A DNA stretch of 64,000 nucleotides. It comes from Spartobacteria bacterium. Its GTDB lineage: Bacteria; Verrucomicrobiota; Verrucomicrobiia; Chthoniobacterales; UBA10450. The notes below the pieces were generated by a model. It saw nothing but the letters and a program-made list of their open reading frames with translations, searched no databases and was not told the origin of the DNA. The stretch covers positions 99,465 to 163,464 of the forward strand of contig PLCM01000018.1 in assembly GCA_003134765.1 (NCBI GenBank), written 5' to 3'. Positions 17,371 to 25,918 of this stretch are shown in pieces; position 1 is the first letter of the stretch; every line of letters begins with the position of its first letter. The translations under genes and the position numbers were made by a program.

Positions 17371-18171
17371 TCAGGATCCCTGCGGCGAGTGATTGAGCGC
17401 TTGGATTGCGTCCCATGCGTGATGTTGCGCAATCGTCGCGGTGACGAATTTCTTTCCGCTTCGGACAGCTTCTTCGAGCGGCAGGCCGTTCGCGAGGCCG
17501 GCGACAATTGCGGCTGAATAGGTGCACCCTGTTCCATGCGTCGCGATTCCCCGGGAAAATGGCGCTGAGAATTCGATTACCCTGCTCCCCAGGAACAGCA
17601 GATCGATGGCGTGATCGCCCGCCAGATGACCGCCCTTCAAGAGTACGGGGACGCCATATTTTTCCGTCAAGGTTTCGCCCCCCCAGCGCATTCCAGGGAG
17701 ATCATTGATCGATTCGCCCAGGAGGCGGCCGGCTTCTCCAAGGTTCGGCGTCAGCAACGCCGCCAGCGGGAATAAGTCGCGCTCGTAACTCTTGATCGCG
17801 TCGTCGCGCAAGAGCGGATCACCGCTCGTCGCGACCATGACGGGATCGATCACGAGCGGTATCGGCGTTTTGATCTTCGATCGGTGTTCTCGAAGAAGCT
17901 GAGCGACCTCGACGACGATCTCGCGCGAGAAAAGCAGCCCGGTCTTGACTGCTGCCACCGGGAAACTGCGAAGAAGAACTTCGATTTGTTCGCGGACCAG
18001 TTCCGGGCTGACCGGCTCGATCTTGGAGACGAGCCCGGGCGTTTCCGCGACCACGCAGGTGACGGCGGTCAATCCGTAGACGCCAAGGGCGCCGAATGTT
18101 TTAAGATCGGCTTGAATGCCGGCGCCGGCGCTGCTGTCGGAACCGGCGATGGTGAGCGCGACCGGTATCAT
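17371..18171 (-). CDS. thiD: Hydroxymethylpyrimidine/phosphomethylpyrimidine kinase
   Basis: Phosphorylates HMP and HMP-P in thiamine pyrophosphate synthesis. The 266-residue product is the usual length and a ribokinase-fold protein: TIAGSDSSAGAGIQADLKTF at the N-terminus, DPVMVATSGDPLL near 110, TPNLGEAGRLLG, and the anion-hole motif GTGCTYSAAIVAGLANG near 215 with the catalytic-region Cys. The start is ATG at 18171. No TPP riboswitch pattern is visible in the short upstream region. It is convergent with rnc. Confidence 0.92.
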   Translation of the reverse strand: MIPVALTIAGSDSSAGAGIQADLKTFGALGVYGLTAVTCVVAETPGLVSKIEPVSPELVREQIEVLLRSFPVAAVKTGLLFSREIVVEVAQLLREHRSKIKTPIPLVIDPVMVATSGDPLLRDDAIKSYERDLFPLAALLTPNLGEAGRLLGESINDLPGMRWGGETLTEKYGVPVLLKGGHLAGDHAIDLLFLGSRVIEFSAPFSRGIATHGTGCTYSAAIVAGLANGLPLEEAVRSGKKFVTATIAQHHAWDAIQALNHSPQGS

Positions 18172-18184
18172 TGTGCACTGTAGT

Positions 18185-18210
18185 CACGGCGCTCCGTCGC
18201 CGTGTTTTTT
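18185..18210 (+). other. Hairpin followed by six T
   Basis: CACGGCG (18185-18191) pairs with CGCCGTG (18198-18204) around a six-base loop and is followed by TTTTTT on the plus strand. It has terminator geometry, but both neighbours (thiD and the ferredoxin gene) are on the minus strand. It may be part of another repeat rather than a functional terminator. Confidence 0.35.
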
Positions 18211-18248
18211 GCCCGCGATTGCTCCTCGGGAGAGCGAGGCGACGGCAG

Positions 18249-18482
18249 TTAACCCCCGTCGGCGCCGATCGCTTCGACCGGGCAGCCTTCCATCGCTTCC
18301 TTGCAAAGCGCTTCTTCCTCTGGGCTTTCTGGCTGCTTGTAAACGAAGGAGTGGCCGCCGTCGTCGTTCCGCTTGTAATTAGCAGGGGCGGTTTCCCGGC
18401 AAAGATCGCAGTCGATGCATTGATCGTCGACGTAGTAAGGACCCGCGACGTTTTCCGGATATTTATTTGTGGCATCAGCCAT
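18249..18482 (-). CDS. Small single-cluster ferredoxin
   Basis: Electron-transfer protein of 77 residues. The pattern CIDCDLC (Cys 22, 25, 28) with a distal CPVEAI forms one [4Fe-4S] site. The second half-site is replaced by ordinary residues, as in Fer4_13/Fer4_15-type ferredoxins. The ATG at 18482 (MADATNKYPENVAG) is preceded by GCGGGAAA. The longer frame to 18536 adds a peptide unlike any ferredoxin. The redox partner is not evident from neighbours. Confidence 0.88.
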   Translation of the reverse strand: MADATNKYPENVAGPYYVDDQCIDCDLCRETAPANYKRNDDGGHSFVYKQPESPEEEALCKEAMEGCPVEAIGADGG

Positions 18483-18602
18483 AATTTTCCCGCTAAAAGC
18501 GAATTGGAAGGTAGAAAGAAACCCCCCCGCGCGCAAATGGAAATCTGGCCAGGAACGCAGGGAGGCGCGGCCAAGCGCCCGAGCAACAGCGAAGTGTGAG
18601 AG

Positions 18603-18866
18603 ATGGCCGCCGCATCGCGCACGAAGAAGGACGCTGCCAGCACGTTAGGGGCGTTCCTGATCGAGCTGGCCCTCTACGCCGTTTTCGTGACCGGATATTT
18701 TTTCCTGGTCCTCCATTATCTTTCGGGCTGGCTCCAGGATCTCCACCTCCATCACGTCAAACTCTACGCGCTCACGACCATCGTTCTCATCATCGGACAG
18801 GCCGTGCTTCTCGAGAGCATCACCACGTGGCTGCTGCGCCTTCTCCGCGGCGGTCGATCGGAATAA
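18603..18866 (+). CDS. Small membrane protein of unknown function
   Basis: 87 residues with two hydrophobic segments (LGAFLIELALYAVFVTGYFF at about 15-36 and LYALTTIVLIIGQAVLLESI at about 54-74). A His-rich short loop (LHLHHVK) lies between them and the tail is basic. It lies three bases before the TSUP transporter gene on the same strand, so an accessory role to that transporter is plausible. No family was recognised. Confidence 0.75.
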   Translation: MAAASRTKKDAASTLGAFLIELALYAVFVTGYFFLVLHYLSGWLQDLHLHHVKLYALTTIVLIIGQAVLLESITTWLLRLLRGGRSE

Positions 18867-18869
18867 GCG

Positions 18870-19790
18870 ATGTTCTTCCCGATCTCCAACTCCCACATCA
18901 GCCCGATCTATCTGGCCGTGATCGGATTTTTGATCGGGGTGCTGGGCGGATTCTTCGGCGTGGGCGGCAGCTTCATTGCGGGGCCGGCCCTGCGCGCGGT
19001 CGGTCTTGATTGGAATTTTGCGGTCGGAACGGACCTCGCCCACATCGTAGGAAAATCGGTCGTGGCGGCGAAGCGGCATCGCGCCCTGGGCAACGTCGAT
19101 CTGAAGCTGGGCTTGATCATGGCGATCGGGACCATGGGCGGCGCGGAAGTTGGCGCCCAGCTCATCCAAATGCTGAAGCGTGCCGGCAACGTGAACTCTG
19201 TGGTCAGCGTCGTTTCGATCGCCATCTACGTCAGCATTTCAAGCTTCATGATCTGGGAGGCTTGGCGAACGCTCCAATATCAAAAGAAACGCCGCGGAAA
19301 AGGAGGAGGCGTCGTGCCGAAAGGAGATGAATCGTCCTTCAGCCACCGCACCCGGGCGATCCAGGGCCTGAAACTGTGGCCGATGATTTCGCTGCCGGCG
19401 TCCGGCGTGAAAGGGATCTCGCTCTGGGTGATCATTGCGGTTTCGTTCATCGGCGGTCTGTTCAGCGGATTTCTCGGCGGGGGCGCCGGTTATATCCGCA
19501 TGCCGATGCTGGTGTATGTGCTGGGAATTCCGACGCATCTCGCCGTTGGCACCGACCTTTTCGAGATCATCATCTCGGCCAGCTACGGAACGTTCAGCCA
19601 CGCGATCAAAGGCAACGTTGATATTCTGATTGCGTTGGTCATGCACACCGGCGCCGCGATTGGGGCGCAGATCGGCGCGATCTCCACCCAATATTTTACG
19701 GGGCCGAAAATCCGGCTGGCCTTCGTGCCCTTGCCGCTAATCGGCGCGGCCATTGTCATTTACACGCTGATGACCGGGCACAAACTCTAG
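18870..19790 (+). CDS. TSUP (TauE/SafE) family sulfite/anion exporter-like permease
   Basis: A 306-residue polytopic protein with the internal two-fold repeat of the TSUP family. The first half has GFLIGVLGGFFGVGGSFIAGPAL and VGTDLAHIV; the second has GGLFSGFLGGGAGYIRMPML and VGTDLFEII. The family exports sulfite, sulfoacetate or other organosulfur anions; the substrate here is unknown. A cytoplasmic loop (about 130-170) separates the halves. It is bracketed by a small membrane gene and a universal stress protein gene, spaced 3 and 4 bases apart, so the three form an operon. Confidence 0.9.
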   Translation: MFFPISNSHISPIYLAVIGFLIGVLGGFFGVGGSFIAGPALRAVGLDWNFAVGTDLAHIVGKSVVAAKRHRALGNVDLKLGLIMAIGTMGGAEVGAQLIQMLKRAGNVNSVVSVVSIAIYVSISSFMIWEAWRTLQYQKKRRGKGGGVVPKGDESSFSHRTRAIQGLKLWPMISLPASGVKGISLWVIIAVSFIGGLFSGFLGGGAGYIRMPMLVYVLGIPTHLAVGTDLFEIIISASYGTFSHAIKGNVDILIALVMHTGAAIGAQIGAISTQYFTGPKIRLAFVPLPLIGAAIVIYTLMTGHKL

Positions 19791-19794
19791 GCTT

Positions 19795-20694
19795 ATGCGG
19801 ATCCTGATTTGCAGCGACGGTACCGACCCGGGGGACAAACCCGTCCTGGTCGCCGGTCTTGTGGCAGCACCCTGCCGGGCCGAAACCACGCTGCTTGGAA
19901 TTGCCGAGAAGCCGGCGGATGAAAAATCGCTCCGCGACGCGCTCGAAAGCGAAGCCGTTAAGCTGAGAAAATTTGGCGTCTCCCCGGAAATTGTCGTGCG
20001 CGCCGGCGAACCGATCCGTGAAATCCTGAAACAAACGACAACGACCGCGTACGACATCACGATTATCGGCGCCCGGCGAAAAAGCAGCACGGGACCGTAT
20101 TGGCGCGCCGGAAAAACCTACGAAGTCATCAAAGCAATCCCGACGCCCGTGCTCCTCGCGACCGGTGTTTGCGAGACACTGAAAAGCTTCATCGTCTGCA
20201 CGGGCGGCAAAAAATATATCGACGCGGCCGTGGAATTGACCGGCAAGCTGGCGGCCGCTGTCGGCGCCTCCGTTACCCTGCTCCACGTCATGGCGGAGCC
20301 GCCAGCTATCTACGCGGACCTTGTTCAGCTTGAGGAAGACGTCGAGCGGCTGTTGCGATCGGGCTCAGAACTCGGCCGGAATTTGCTGGCCCAGAAACAA
20401 AGCCTGGAAAAAATGGGCATCGTTGTCGAAGTGCGCGTGCGTCACGGCTTTGTCCTCGATCAGATCTTCGCCGACGTGAGCGAGCGTGGCCACGACCTCA
20501 TCGTGACCGGCTCGTCCCCCACCCGCGGCCCGCTCGGCCATTACATCATGGGCGATCTGACGCGCGGTATTGTGAATCGCGCGAATGTACCCGTGCTCGT
20601 CGCGAGATCGGCCCGGGCGACTGGCGCGGCCCCCGTTGGATTTTGGAATACGTGCAAACAGCTCTTCGCCGCGAGCTGGGGCAAGCCCTCTTGA
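19795..20694 (+). CDS. Universal stress protein, two tandem Usp domains
   Basis: The 299-residue protein has two UspA folds. The second keeps the ATP-binding motif as GSSPTRGPLGHYIMGDLTRG (G-2x-G-9x-G type, about 239-258). The first half ends IIGARRKSSTGPYWRAGKTYEVI and has a weaker version. It is likely a cytoplasmic nucleotide-binding stress modulator. It is co-directional with the TSUP permease four bases upstream, a common arrangement in which Usp proteins accompany transporters. Confidence 0.88.
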   Translation: MRILICSDGTDPGDKPVLVAGLVAAPCRAETTLLGIAEKPADEKSLRDALESEAVKLRKFGVSPEIVVRAGEPIREILKQTTTTAYDITIIGARRKSSTGPYWRAGKTYEVIKAIPTPVLLATGVCETLKSFIVCTGGKKYIDAAVELTGKLAAAVGASVTLLHVMAEPPAIYADLVQLEEDVERLLRSGSELGRNLLAQKQSLEKMGIVVEVRVRHGFVLDQIFADVSERGHDLIVTGSSPTRGPLGHYIMGDLTRGIVNRANVPVLVARSARATGAAPVGFWNTCKQLFAASWGKPS

Positions 20695-20714
20695 TTTGCC
20701 TGCAGGCTTTGCGC

Positions 20715-21488
20715 CTATTTTTCTCCATTTCGCTTGTCGAGCAGCCCACTCTGTCCGCGCATTAATGCCTCGCCAATCAGGACCGCATCCACTCCGCAGG
20801 CTTTGATGCGCGCCAGATCTTCTGCCGTCCTGATCCCGCTTTCGCTCACCAGGACGACCTCCGGCGGAACTTCTTCGCTCAGTTTTTCCGTCACGCTCAG
20901 ATCGACATCAAAGGTGGTGAGATTGCGGTTGTTGATTCCGATAATTCGCGCTTCGGTGTCCAAAGCGCGTTCGAGCTCCGGGAGCGTGTGCACTTCGACG
21001 AGCGCGTCGAGCTGATAGAGCGCCGCGGTTTCGAGCAAAGCCACCAGATGGTCTTGGCTCAAGGCTGCCACGATGAGCAGGATTGCGTCGGCACCGGCCG
21101 CGGCCGCTTCCATGATCTGGAGGGGATCGAGAATGAAATCCTTGCGCAAAAGCGGGCTCGGCACCGCGTCGCGAACCAGTTTGAGAAAATTGAGGTGGCC
21201 TTGAAAAAATTGCTCGTCAGTCAGGACGGAGATCCCTTCCACACCGGCGCGCGCATAATTGCGGGCAATCGCGACCGGATCGAACGACTCGACAATGACG
21301 CCGGCAGACGGGGATGCCTTCTTAATCTCAGCAATCAGCGCCAGCTTTCCTTCGCCCTGGCGGAGCGCAGCGGCAAAGCCGCGAAAGTCATTCCGCAACA
21401 AAGCCGCCTTGTGCAGCTCCTCGCGACGCGGACGCAACGCTTCGATCTCGTTTCGTTTTACGCGTAGAAATTTCTCGAGGCGATCCAT
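20715..21488 (-). CDS. trpC: Indole-3-glycerol phosphate synthase
   Basis: Ring-closure step of tryptophan synthesis. The 257-residue TIM barrel shows the family blocks IAEIKKASPSAGVI (catalytic Lys), GISVLTDEQFFQG, PLLRKDFILDPLQI (catalytic Lys), EVHTLPELERAL and GINNRNLTTFDVDLS, ending with VSESGIRTAEDL and VLIGEALMR. The ATG at 21488 (MDRLEKFLRVKRNEIEAL) fits the family start; the frame upstream to 21548 is not conserved. It is a lone trp gene here. It is divergent from tRNA-Thr. Confidence 0.93.
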   Translation of the reverse strand: MDRLEKFLRVKRNEIEALRPRREELHKAALLRNDFRGFAAALRQGEGKLALIAEIKKASPSAGVIVESFDPVAIARNYARAGVEGISVLTDEQFFQGHLNFLKLVRDAVPSPLLRKDFILDPLQIMEAAAAGADAILLIVAALSQDHLVALLETAALYQLDALVEVHTLPELERALDTEARIIGINNRNLTTFDVDLSVTEKLSEEVPPEVVLVSESGIRTAEDLARIKACGVDAVLIGEALMRGQSGLLDKRNGEK

Positions 21489-21571
21489 TGGTTTGTTCTT
21501 CCTGTAGCGCCGAATCATGCCGGTTGCACGCTTCCGCGCGGATGGCATGTTCCCGCCGCCCTTTTTCCCGC

Positions 21572-21647
<76 letters not shown>

Positions 21648-21896
21648 TTTTCCTGGCGGAGCAAGCAAATTTTTTCCTGCGATCCGCTCCGCTTGTTTCG
21701 GATTTATTTCAGCGCGGGCCGCAAAAAGATTTCTCGCTGGGTTTGTTGCGCTGAGGTGGAAAACCGGATGAGACCCGCCGGCTCCATTGCGGGTCGCCGG
21801 GTGTACATTACAAAAATGTAAAGCATCCGAACGGTCCGCCGTTCCGAATACAGCTTCATCTGTCCAATCCCAATTCAGGAAAGGATCCCGCACCCT

Positions 21897-22211
21897 ATGC
21901 GAATTAATTCCATTTTTTGGATCAGGCCTTTTCAACCGGCGCTTTGCTCTGATCGGCGCGTCCCTGGCGATGTTCAGCTCCTGGCCGATCCGATCCTGGA
22001 GCTGCATGATTCCAACGGAGCCACCATGGCGATGAATGATAACTGGCAGGACACTCAAAAAACCCAGATCGAACAGACTGGGATTCCACCGGCCAATCCA
22101 AAGGAATCAGCGATCGTGAGTTCGCTGCCGCCAGGGGCTTACACCGCCATCGTCCGCGGTGTGAATAACGACGTTGGGAACGCCGTGGTGGAAGTTTACA
22201 ATTTGCCCTGA
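21897..22211 (+). pseudogene. Remnant of a verrucomicrobial secreted-protein C-terminal domain
   Basis: The reading LADPILELHDSNGAT, then NDNWQDTQ, TGIPPANPKESAIV, LPPGAYTAIVRGVNN and VVEVYNLP is the end of a domain that recurs at C-termini of large secreted proteins in Verrucomicrobiota (recognition from memory). The usual preceding block (RAIGPSL...) appears only in another frame (ALIGASLAMFSS near 21950), so there is a frameshift, and nothing recognisable lies further upstream. An intact small gene from 21897 is unlikely because the first 30 residues are out of frame with the domain. The gap 21648-21896 holds only small hairpins, such as GACCCGC / GCGGGTC. Confidence 0.7.
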
Positions 22212-22251
22212 CGTCGTTCTTCCGGACGCCAGGGGCTGACATCTTGTGGAA

Positions 22252-22281
22252 TGCGTCCGCGGCCATGGGGCCGCGGGCGCA
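22252..22281. terminator. Strong GC hairpin, possible terminator
   Basis: A 13-bp stem (TGCGTCCGCGGCC pairing with GGCCGCGGGCGCA, one G-T pair) closes a four-base loop after the domain remnant. There is no T-run, so rho-independent function is uncertain. Confidence 0.4.
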
Positions 22282-22344
22282 TTGCAGTCTTTGGCGGAAA
22301 TCATTGACCGTCCGGAGTGAAATCTTAGGGTCGCATCCAGCCCT

Positions 22345-24207
22345 ATGACTCACGCGGAGAGGATTTCACTTCTGGCTTTCTTGCTCGCCGCCATCGGGGT
22401 GGTGGTGACTCCGCGCCGGTTTTTGCGAAAAGGGTGGGACAAAATGACGTCCGTCATCCGGCCCGCCCGCAACGCGACGATCCTTATCTGGCTCGTCGCC
22501 CTTATTCCCATGCTGCATCTGACTTATCTGGTGCGGCATTACTCAGTAGAAGTGCCGACTCTCGATGATTGGGAAATGGCCCCGCTCATCGTCCACGCCC
22601 ACACCGGACAGTTGAATTTCGCGGAGATCTTTGCGCAACAGCAAGAGGCGCGGACCGTTTTGCCAAAACTGATTTTCATGCTTTCCTCGGCGGATGGGCA
22701 CTTGGACGTACGCGACCAGATGATGCTTTCGGTGCTGTGCTGCTGGCTCACCGCTGCCGGTATTTTTGTCCTAATGCGGCGAGCCGATCTCGGCCCCGGG
22801 GCCCTGGCCGTTTGTTTCTGGCTCGCCGTGATCACGATTTTTACTCCGGCGCAGTTTGAGCTCTGGATCTTCGCCTCGGGACTTCCCTCCTTTCTCCCCG
22901 CGTTTTTTCTCGTCGCCGGGTTGGTCGTTGTCGGGACCAATCTTCCGACTGGCTGGAAATTCGTTTGGTGCGGACTCTTGGCCACCGCGAGCAGTTTCAC
23001 TTTGTCCCATGGGTTGCTCTTGTGGGGTCTCACGTTCCCGGCCTTGCTTCTTGTGCGCCAGGTTCCACGCTGGCGACGCTGGCTTCTCGCCTGGCTCGGT
23101 CTCGGAGGGATTTGTGCGGTCGCCTATTTTTGGGGATATGAAAAACCGGCCCACCTGCCGGCGTTCGCGCCGGCCGCTTCTGCCGGCGATTACATTCGCT
23201 TCATCGTGGAATTCCTCGGCGGCGCTCTCGCTTACGCTTGGAACGCCCGCCCGGGTTTGTCGGCTGGCCTCTTCGGGATCGGGCAATGCGTGCTCTTTTT
23301 CGCGGCGCTGGTTTGCTGCGCGTGGCGAATCCGCGACCGCGCATTTGTCGCGAAGGCCGCGCCGTGGTTCGCGCTCGCCTCGTATTCGTTGGGCAGCGCA
23401 TTTCTTGCCGCTCTGGGGCGCGTCGGCTATGGCGCTCACTACGCCCTCGCCTCACGCTATGTGACTTTTTCGATTTACCTTGTGATTGCCTTGATCGGAC
23501 TCATTGCGATTATCATTCAGGAGGCTCTCCGCCGGACATCTCCGGTGCGTTGGCGCGTGTGGGCCTATGCGATCTGCGTCCTGCTCGTCACCGCCTACCT
23601 GGTGCCCTCCAAAGCGTGCGCATCGAACACCACGTTTTTTCTGCGCTCGCTTTCCGCCAAGGACCGGCTTGCTCGCGCCGCGGTCCTTTTTAGTCCCGCG
23701 ATCGATACCTCGGAACTCATCAAAAAGACAGCATATCCCAATGACGCCGGGCTCGTGATTAAGGCGGCGGATTCGCTCGATCAATTGAAATTCCTGCGCC
23801 CGCCTCTGGTCCGGACGAGTCGGCTTGAGGCGATTCCGCATGAGGATGCTGAAGGTATTCACGCGTCGGGAGCATGCGAAGCAGTCAAACCAGACGACGG
23901 GCAGCGGTTGCGAGCGAGTGGCTGGGCTGTTTTGAATGCCAAGGGCCGCCCGGCCGATTGCGTGGCGGTGGCTTATCAGGCCGGGCCCGACCAGGAATGG
24001 ACCATCTGCGCGATTTCCGATTCGTTTGAGATGCGGCCGGAAATCGTCAAACGCTTCCACAATCTGGACCAACTTTGGTCGGGCTGGAGCGCGACCTTTT
24101 CGCAGAGTGCGTTTCCGGCGGGCGCGAAGCTGTCGTTTTGGGCGCTCGATGCAGACGAGCCGAAGTTGTATCGATTGAAGGACGACACCGCGGCGATCGC
24201 TCGTTAG
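22345..24207 (+). CDS. Polytopic membrane protein of a glycan locus (unknown family)
   Basis: 620 residues with about ten hydrophobic helices between residues 45 and 420 and a C-terminal soluble domain of about 190 residues. An early extracytoplasmic loop contains PTLDDWEMAPL, similar in position to the acidic loop of GT-C glycosyltransferases, but I cannot assign a family. It is the first of four co-directional genes with a methyltransferase and two GT2 transferases, so a role in building or exporting a surface glycan is likely. Either ATG (22345 or 22444) could be the start. Confidence 0.72.
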   Translation: MTHAERISLLAFLLAAIGVVVTPRRFLRKGWDKMTSVIRPARNATILIWLVALIPMLHLTYLVRHYSVEVPTLDDWEMAPLIVHAHTGQLNFAEIFAQQQEARTVLPKLIFMLSSADGHLDVRDQMMLSVLCCWLTAAGIFVLMRRADLGPGALAVCFWLAVITIFTPAQFELWIFASGLPSFLPAFFLVAGLVVVGTNLPTGWKFVWCGLLATASSFTLSHGLLLWGLTFPALLLVRQVPRWRRWLLAWLGLGGICAVAYFWGYEKPAHLPAFAPAASAGDYIRFIVEFLGGALAYAWNARPGLSAGLFGIGQCVLFFAALVCCAWRIRDRAFVAKAAPWFALASYSLGSAFLAALGRVGYGAHYALASRYVTFSIYLVIALIGLIAIIIQEALRRTSPVRWRVWAYAICVLLVTAYLVPSKACASNTTFFLRSLSAKDRLARAAVLFSPAIDTSELIKKTAYPNDAGLVIKAADSLDQLKFLRPPLVRTSRLEAIPHEDAEGIHASGACEAVKPDDGQRLRASGWAVLNAKGRPADCVAVAYQAGPDQEWTICAISDSFEMRPEIVKRFHNLDQLWSGWSATFSQSAFPAGAKLSFWALDADEPKLYRLKDDTAAIAR

Positions 24208-24219
24208 GCCAATGACCGA

Positions 24220-24969
24220 ATGAAATCGCACGAACACGACATCATGCGTTCCGTCGAGGACCACTATTGGTGGTACCAGGCCCTGCGCCGGCACGTCGCC
24301 GATTCCATTCAACCTGTCAGGCCGCAATTTTCCCTGCTCGACGCCGGCTGCGGGACCGGCGGAATGCTGGCGGCTTTACGGAAACGATTTCCGGAGGCCG
24401 ATCTCACGGGTATCGATGCCAGCGAGCATGGTGTCGAGCTGACGGAGGGCCGGGAACTGGGAGCGCGGCTGGCGGTGGCGAGCGTCAACGAGCTGCATTT
24501 TCCAGCCGACTCATTCGATTTCGTCCTGTCGCTGGACGTCTGGAGCGCGGCGGGGATCGACGACGCTCTGGCCGCGCACGAAAGCCAGCGCGTCCTTCGC
24601 CCCGGCGGCCGGTTGCTCCTGAATCTGGCTGCGTTCGAATTCCTCAAGGGCGCGCACGATTACGCGACCGATGTCGATCGCCGCTACACCCGGCAGCAGG
24701 TGCGGACGCTCCTCGAAGGGGCCGGGCTTCAAATCGAACGCCTGACCCATTGGAATGCCACTCTGATGCCACCAATTGCGCTGGTCCGATGGCTCAGCCG
24801 GATGCGCCTAACCCGCGCACCGGAAAAGGCGCGTTCCGATTTCCGGCCGCTCCCGTCGTTCGCGAACGAGATCCTGAAGCACGTCGCCACACTTGAACTC
24901 ACTGCCAGCCGTCACCTATCGTTGCCTTTTGGCACTTCGCTCTTTGCCATCGCCCGAAAACATGGATGA
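24220..24969 (+). CDS. Class I SAM-dependent methyltransferase
   Basis: 249-residue methyltransferase: motif I LLDAGCGTGGML near residue 40, motif II acid in LTGIDASEHG, motif IV-like FDFVLSLDVWSA, and LRPGGRLLLNLAAFEF after it. The N-terminus MKSHEHDIMRSVEDHYWWY is typical of methyltransferases in glycan clusters. Its 3' end overlaps the next GT2 gene by eight bases, indicating coupling. The substrate is unknown, probably a sugar or polyprenyl-linked intermediate. Confidence 0.85.
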   Translation: MKSHEHDIMRSVEDHYWWYQALRRHVADSIQPVRPQFSLLDAGCGTGGMLAALRKRFPEADLTGIDASEHGVELTEGRELGARLAVASVNELHFPADSFDFVLSLDVWSAAGIDDALAAHESQRVLRPGGRLLLNLAAFEFLKGAHDYATDVDRRYTRQQVRTLLEGAGLQIERLTHWNATLMPPIALVRWLSRMRLTRAPEKARSDFRPLPSFANEILKHVATLELTASRHLSLPFGTSLFAIARKHG

Positions 24970-25918
24970 TTTCACGCCGCACCTCAGCATCGTCGTTCCG
25001 CTTTACAACGCGGCTGCGAACCTGCCCGCCCTTCATCGGGAAATTTCCGCGCTCAACATCGAAGGCGGCCATGAACTGATCATCGTCAATGACGGCAGCC
25101 GCGATGAGACCGAGGCTGTCGCGCTGAAGCTGACGCGCGAGAGCGAGTTGCCGATGACGTTCCTGAGCCTCTCGCGCAACTTCGGCGAACACAACGCTGT
25201 CCTGGCGGGATTGCGCGTAGTCTCCGGCCGCTACGTCGTCACCATGGACGACGACTTGCAAAATCCACCTTCGGAAGCGCTCAAGTTGCTGGCCGTCGCC
25301 GAAGCGGAAAAACGAGACGTTGTTTTCGGGGTTTACGACCAGAAAGAACACTCGTGGTGGCGCAATGCCGGCAGTCGGCTCACCAATCTCATCGCCGATT
25401 TTGTCGTGGAAAAGCCGCGCGGGCTTTACCTGTGCAGTTTCCGCTGCCTGAGCCGTTTTGTGGTCGACGAGGTGGCGAAAGCCCGCACGCCCCATCCCTA
25501 CATCGACGGTCTTATTTTTCAGGTGACACAGAATGTTGGCACGGTCCGGGTCCAGCATGTCGGGCGTGTCCAGGGGAGCAGTGGCTACAATTTTCGCAAA
25601 CTAATGCGGCTCTGGATCAGCATGCTCGTAAACGTGTCCATTCTGCCGCTGCGCCTGATGACGATCGCGGGGATGATCACGAGCGCCCTCGGTTTTCTCG
25701 CCGTGATCGAAGTGTTGTTCGAACACCTGCTGCAGAAGACGCCCACCGGCTGGAGCTCGCTCATGGCCGCCATGTTGTTGCTCTCCGGCACCCAGTTGCT
25801 CTTGCTTGGCATCCTCGGAGAGTACGTGGGGCGAATCTACCTTGGGATCAGCGAGAAACCGCAGAGCGTCGTCCGGGAACAGATTCGCTCCGCGCACTCC
25901 ACCTTCCTGCCATTGTGA
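24962..25918 (+). CDS. GT2 polyprenyl-phosphate glycosyltransferase with C-terminal membrane helices
   Basis: Transfers a sugar from a nucleotide donor to polyprenyl phosphate at the inner membrane, by family (DPM1/GtrB-like). The 318-residue product has the GT-A start LSIVVPLYNAAANLPALHRE, the acid motif VNDGSRDET, and the DxD-like VTMDDDLQNPP at about 90-100. Two C-terminal hydrophobic helices (about 230-310) follow. The ATG at 24962 overlaps the methyltransferase stop and was preferred over the frame starting at 24893. Confidence 0.9.
   Translation: MDDFTPHLSIVVPLYNAAANLPALHREISALNIEGGHELIIVNDGSRDETEAVALKLTRESELPMTFLSLSRNFGEHNAVLAGLRVVSGRYVVTMDDDLQNPPSEALKLLAVAEAEKRDVVFGVYDQKEHSWWRNAGSRLTNLIADFVVEKPRGLYLCSFRCLSRFVVDEVAKARTPHPYIDGLIFQVTQNVGTVRVQHVGRVQGSSGYNFRKLMRLWISMLVNVSILPLRLMTIAGMITSALGFLAVIEVLFEHLLQKTPTGWSSLMAAMLLLSGTQLLLLGILGEYVGRIYLGISEKPQSVVREQIRSAHSTFLPL

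Noticed and set aside
18172-18248. TPP riboswitch upstream of thiD
   Set aside because: No conserved CUGAGA / thi-box stretch is present in the short leader on the minus strand.
18540-18602. Possible small SRP RNA before the small membrane protein gene (CCAGGAACGCAGGGAGGC)
   Set aside because: It lacks the GGAA-type tetraloop closing pairs and the conserved asymmetric loop of SRP RNA on either strand.
21524-21552. A -35-like TTGCAC 17 bases before ATGTTC upstream of the tRNA
   Set aside because: The -10 match is poor, and such hexamers are common in GC-rich DNA; not listed as a promoter.
25354-25914. N-terminal extension of the second GT2 gene by about 187 codons
   Set aside because: It runs in another frame over the first GT2 gene and encodes Arg/His-rich noise; the GT2 motif begins at 25915.
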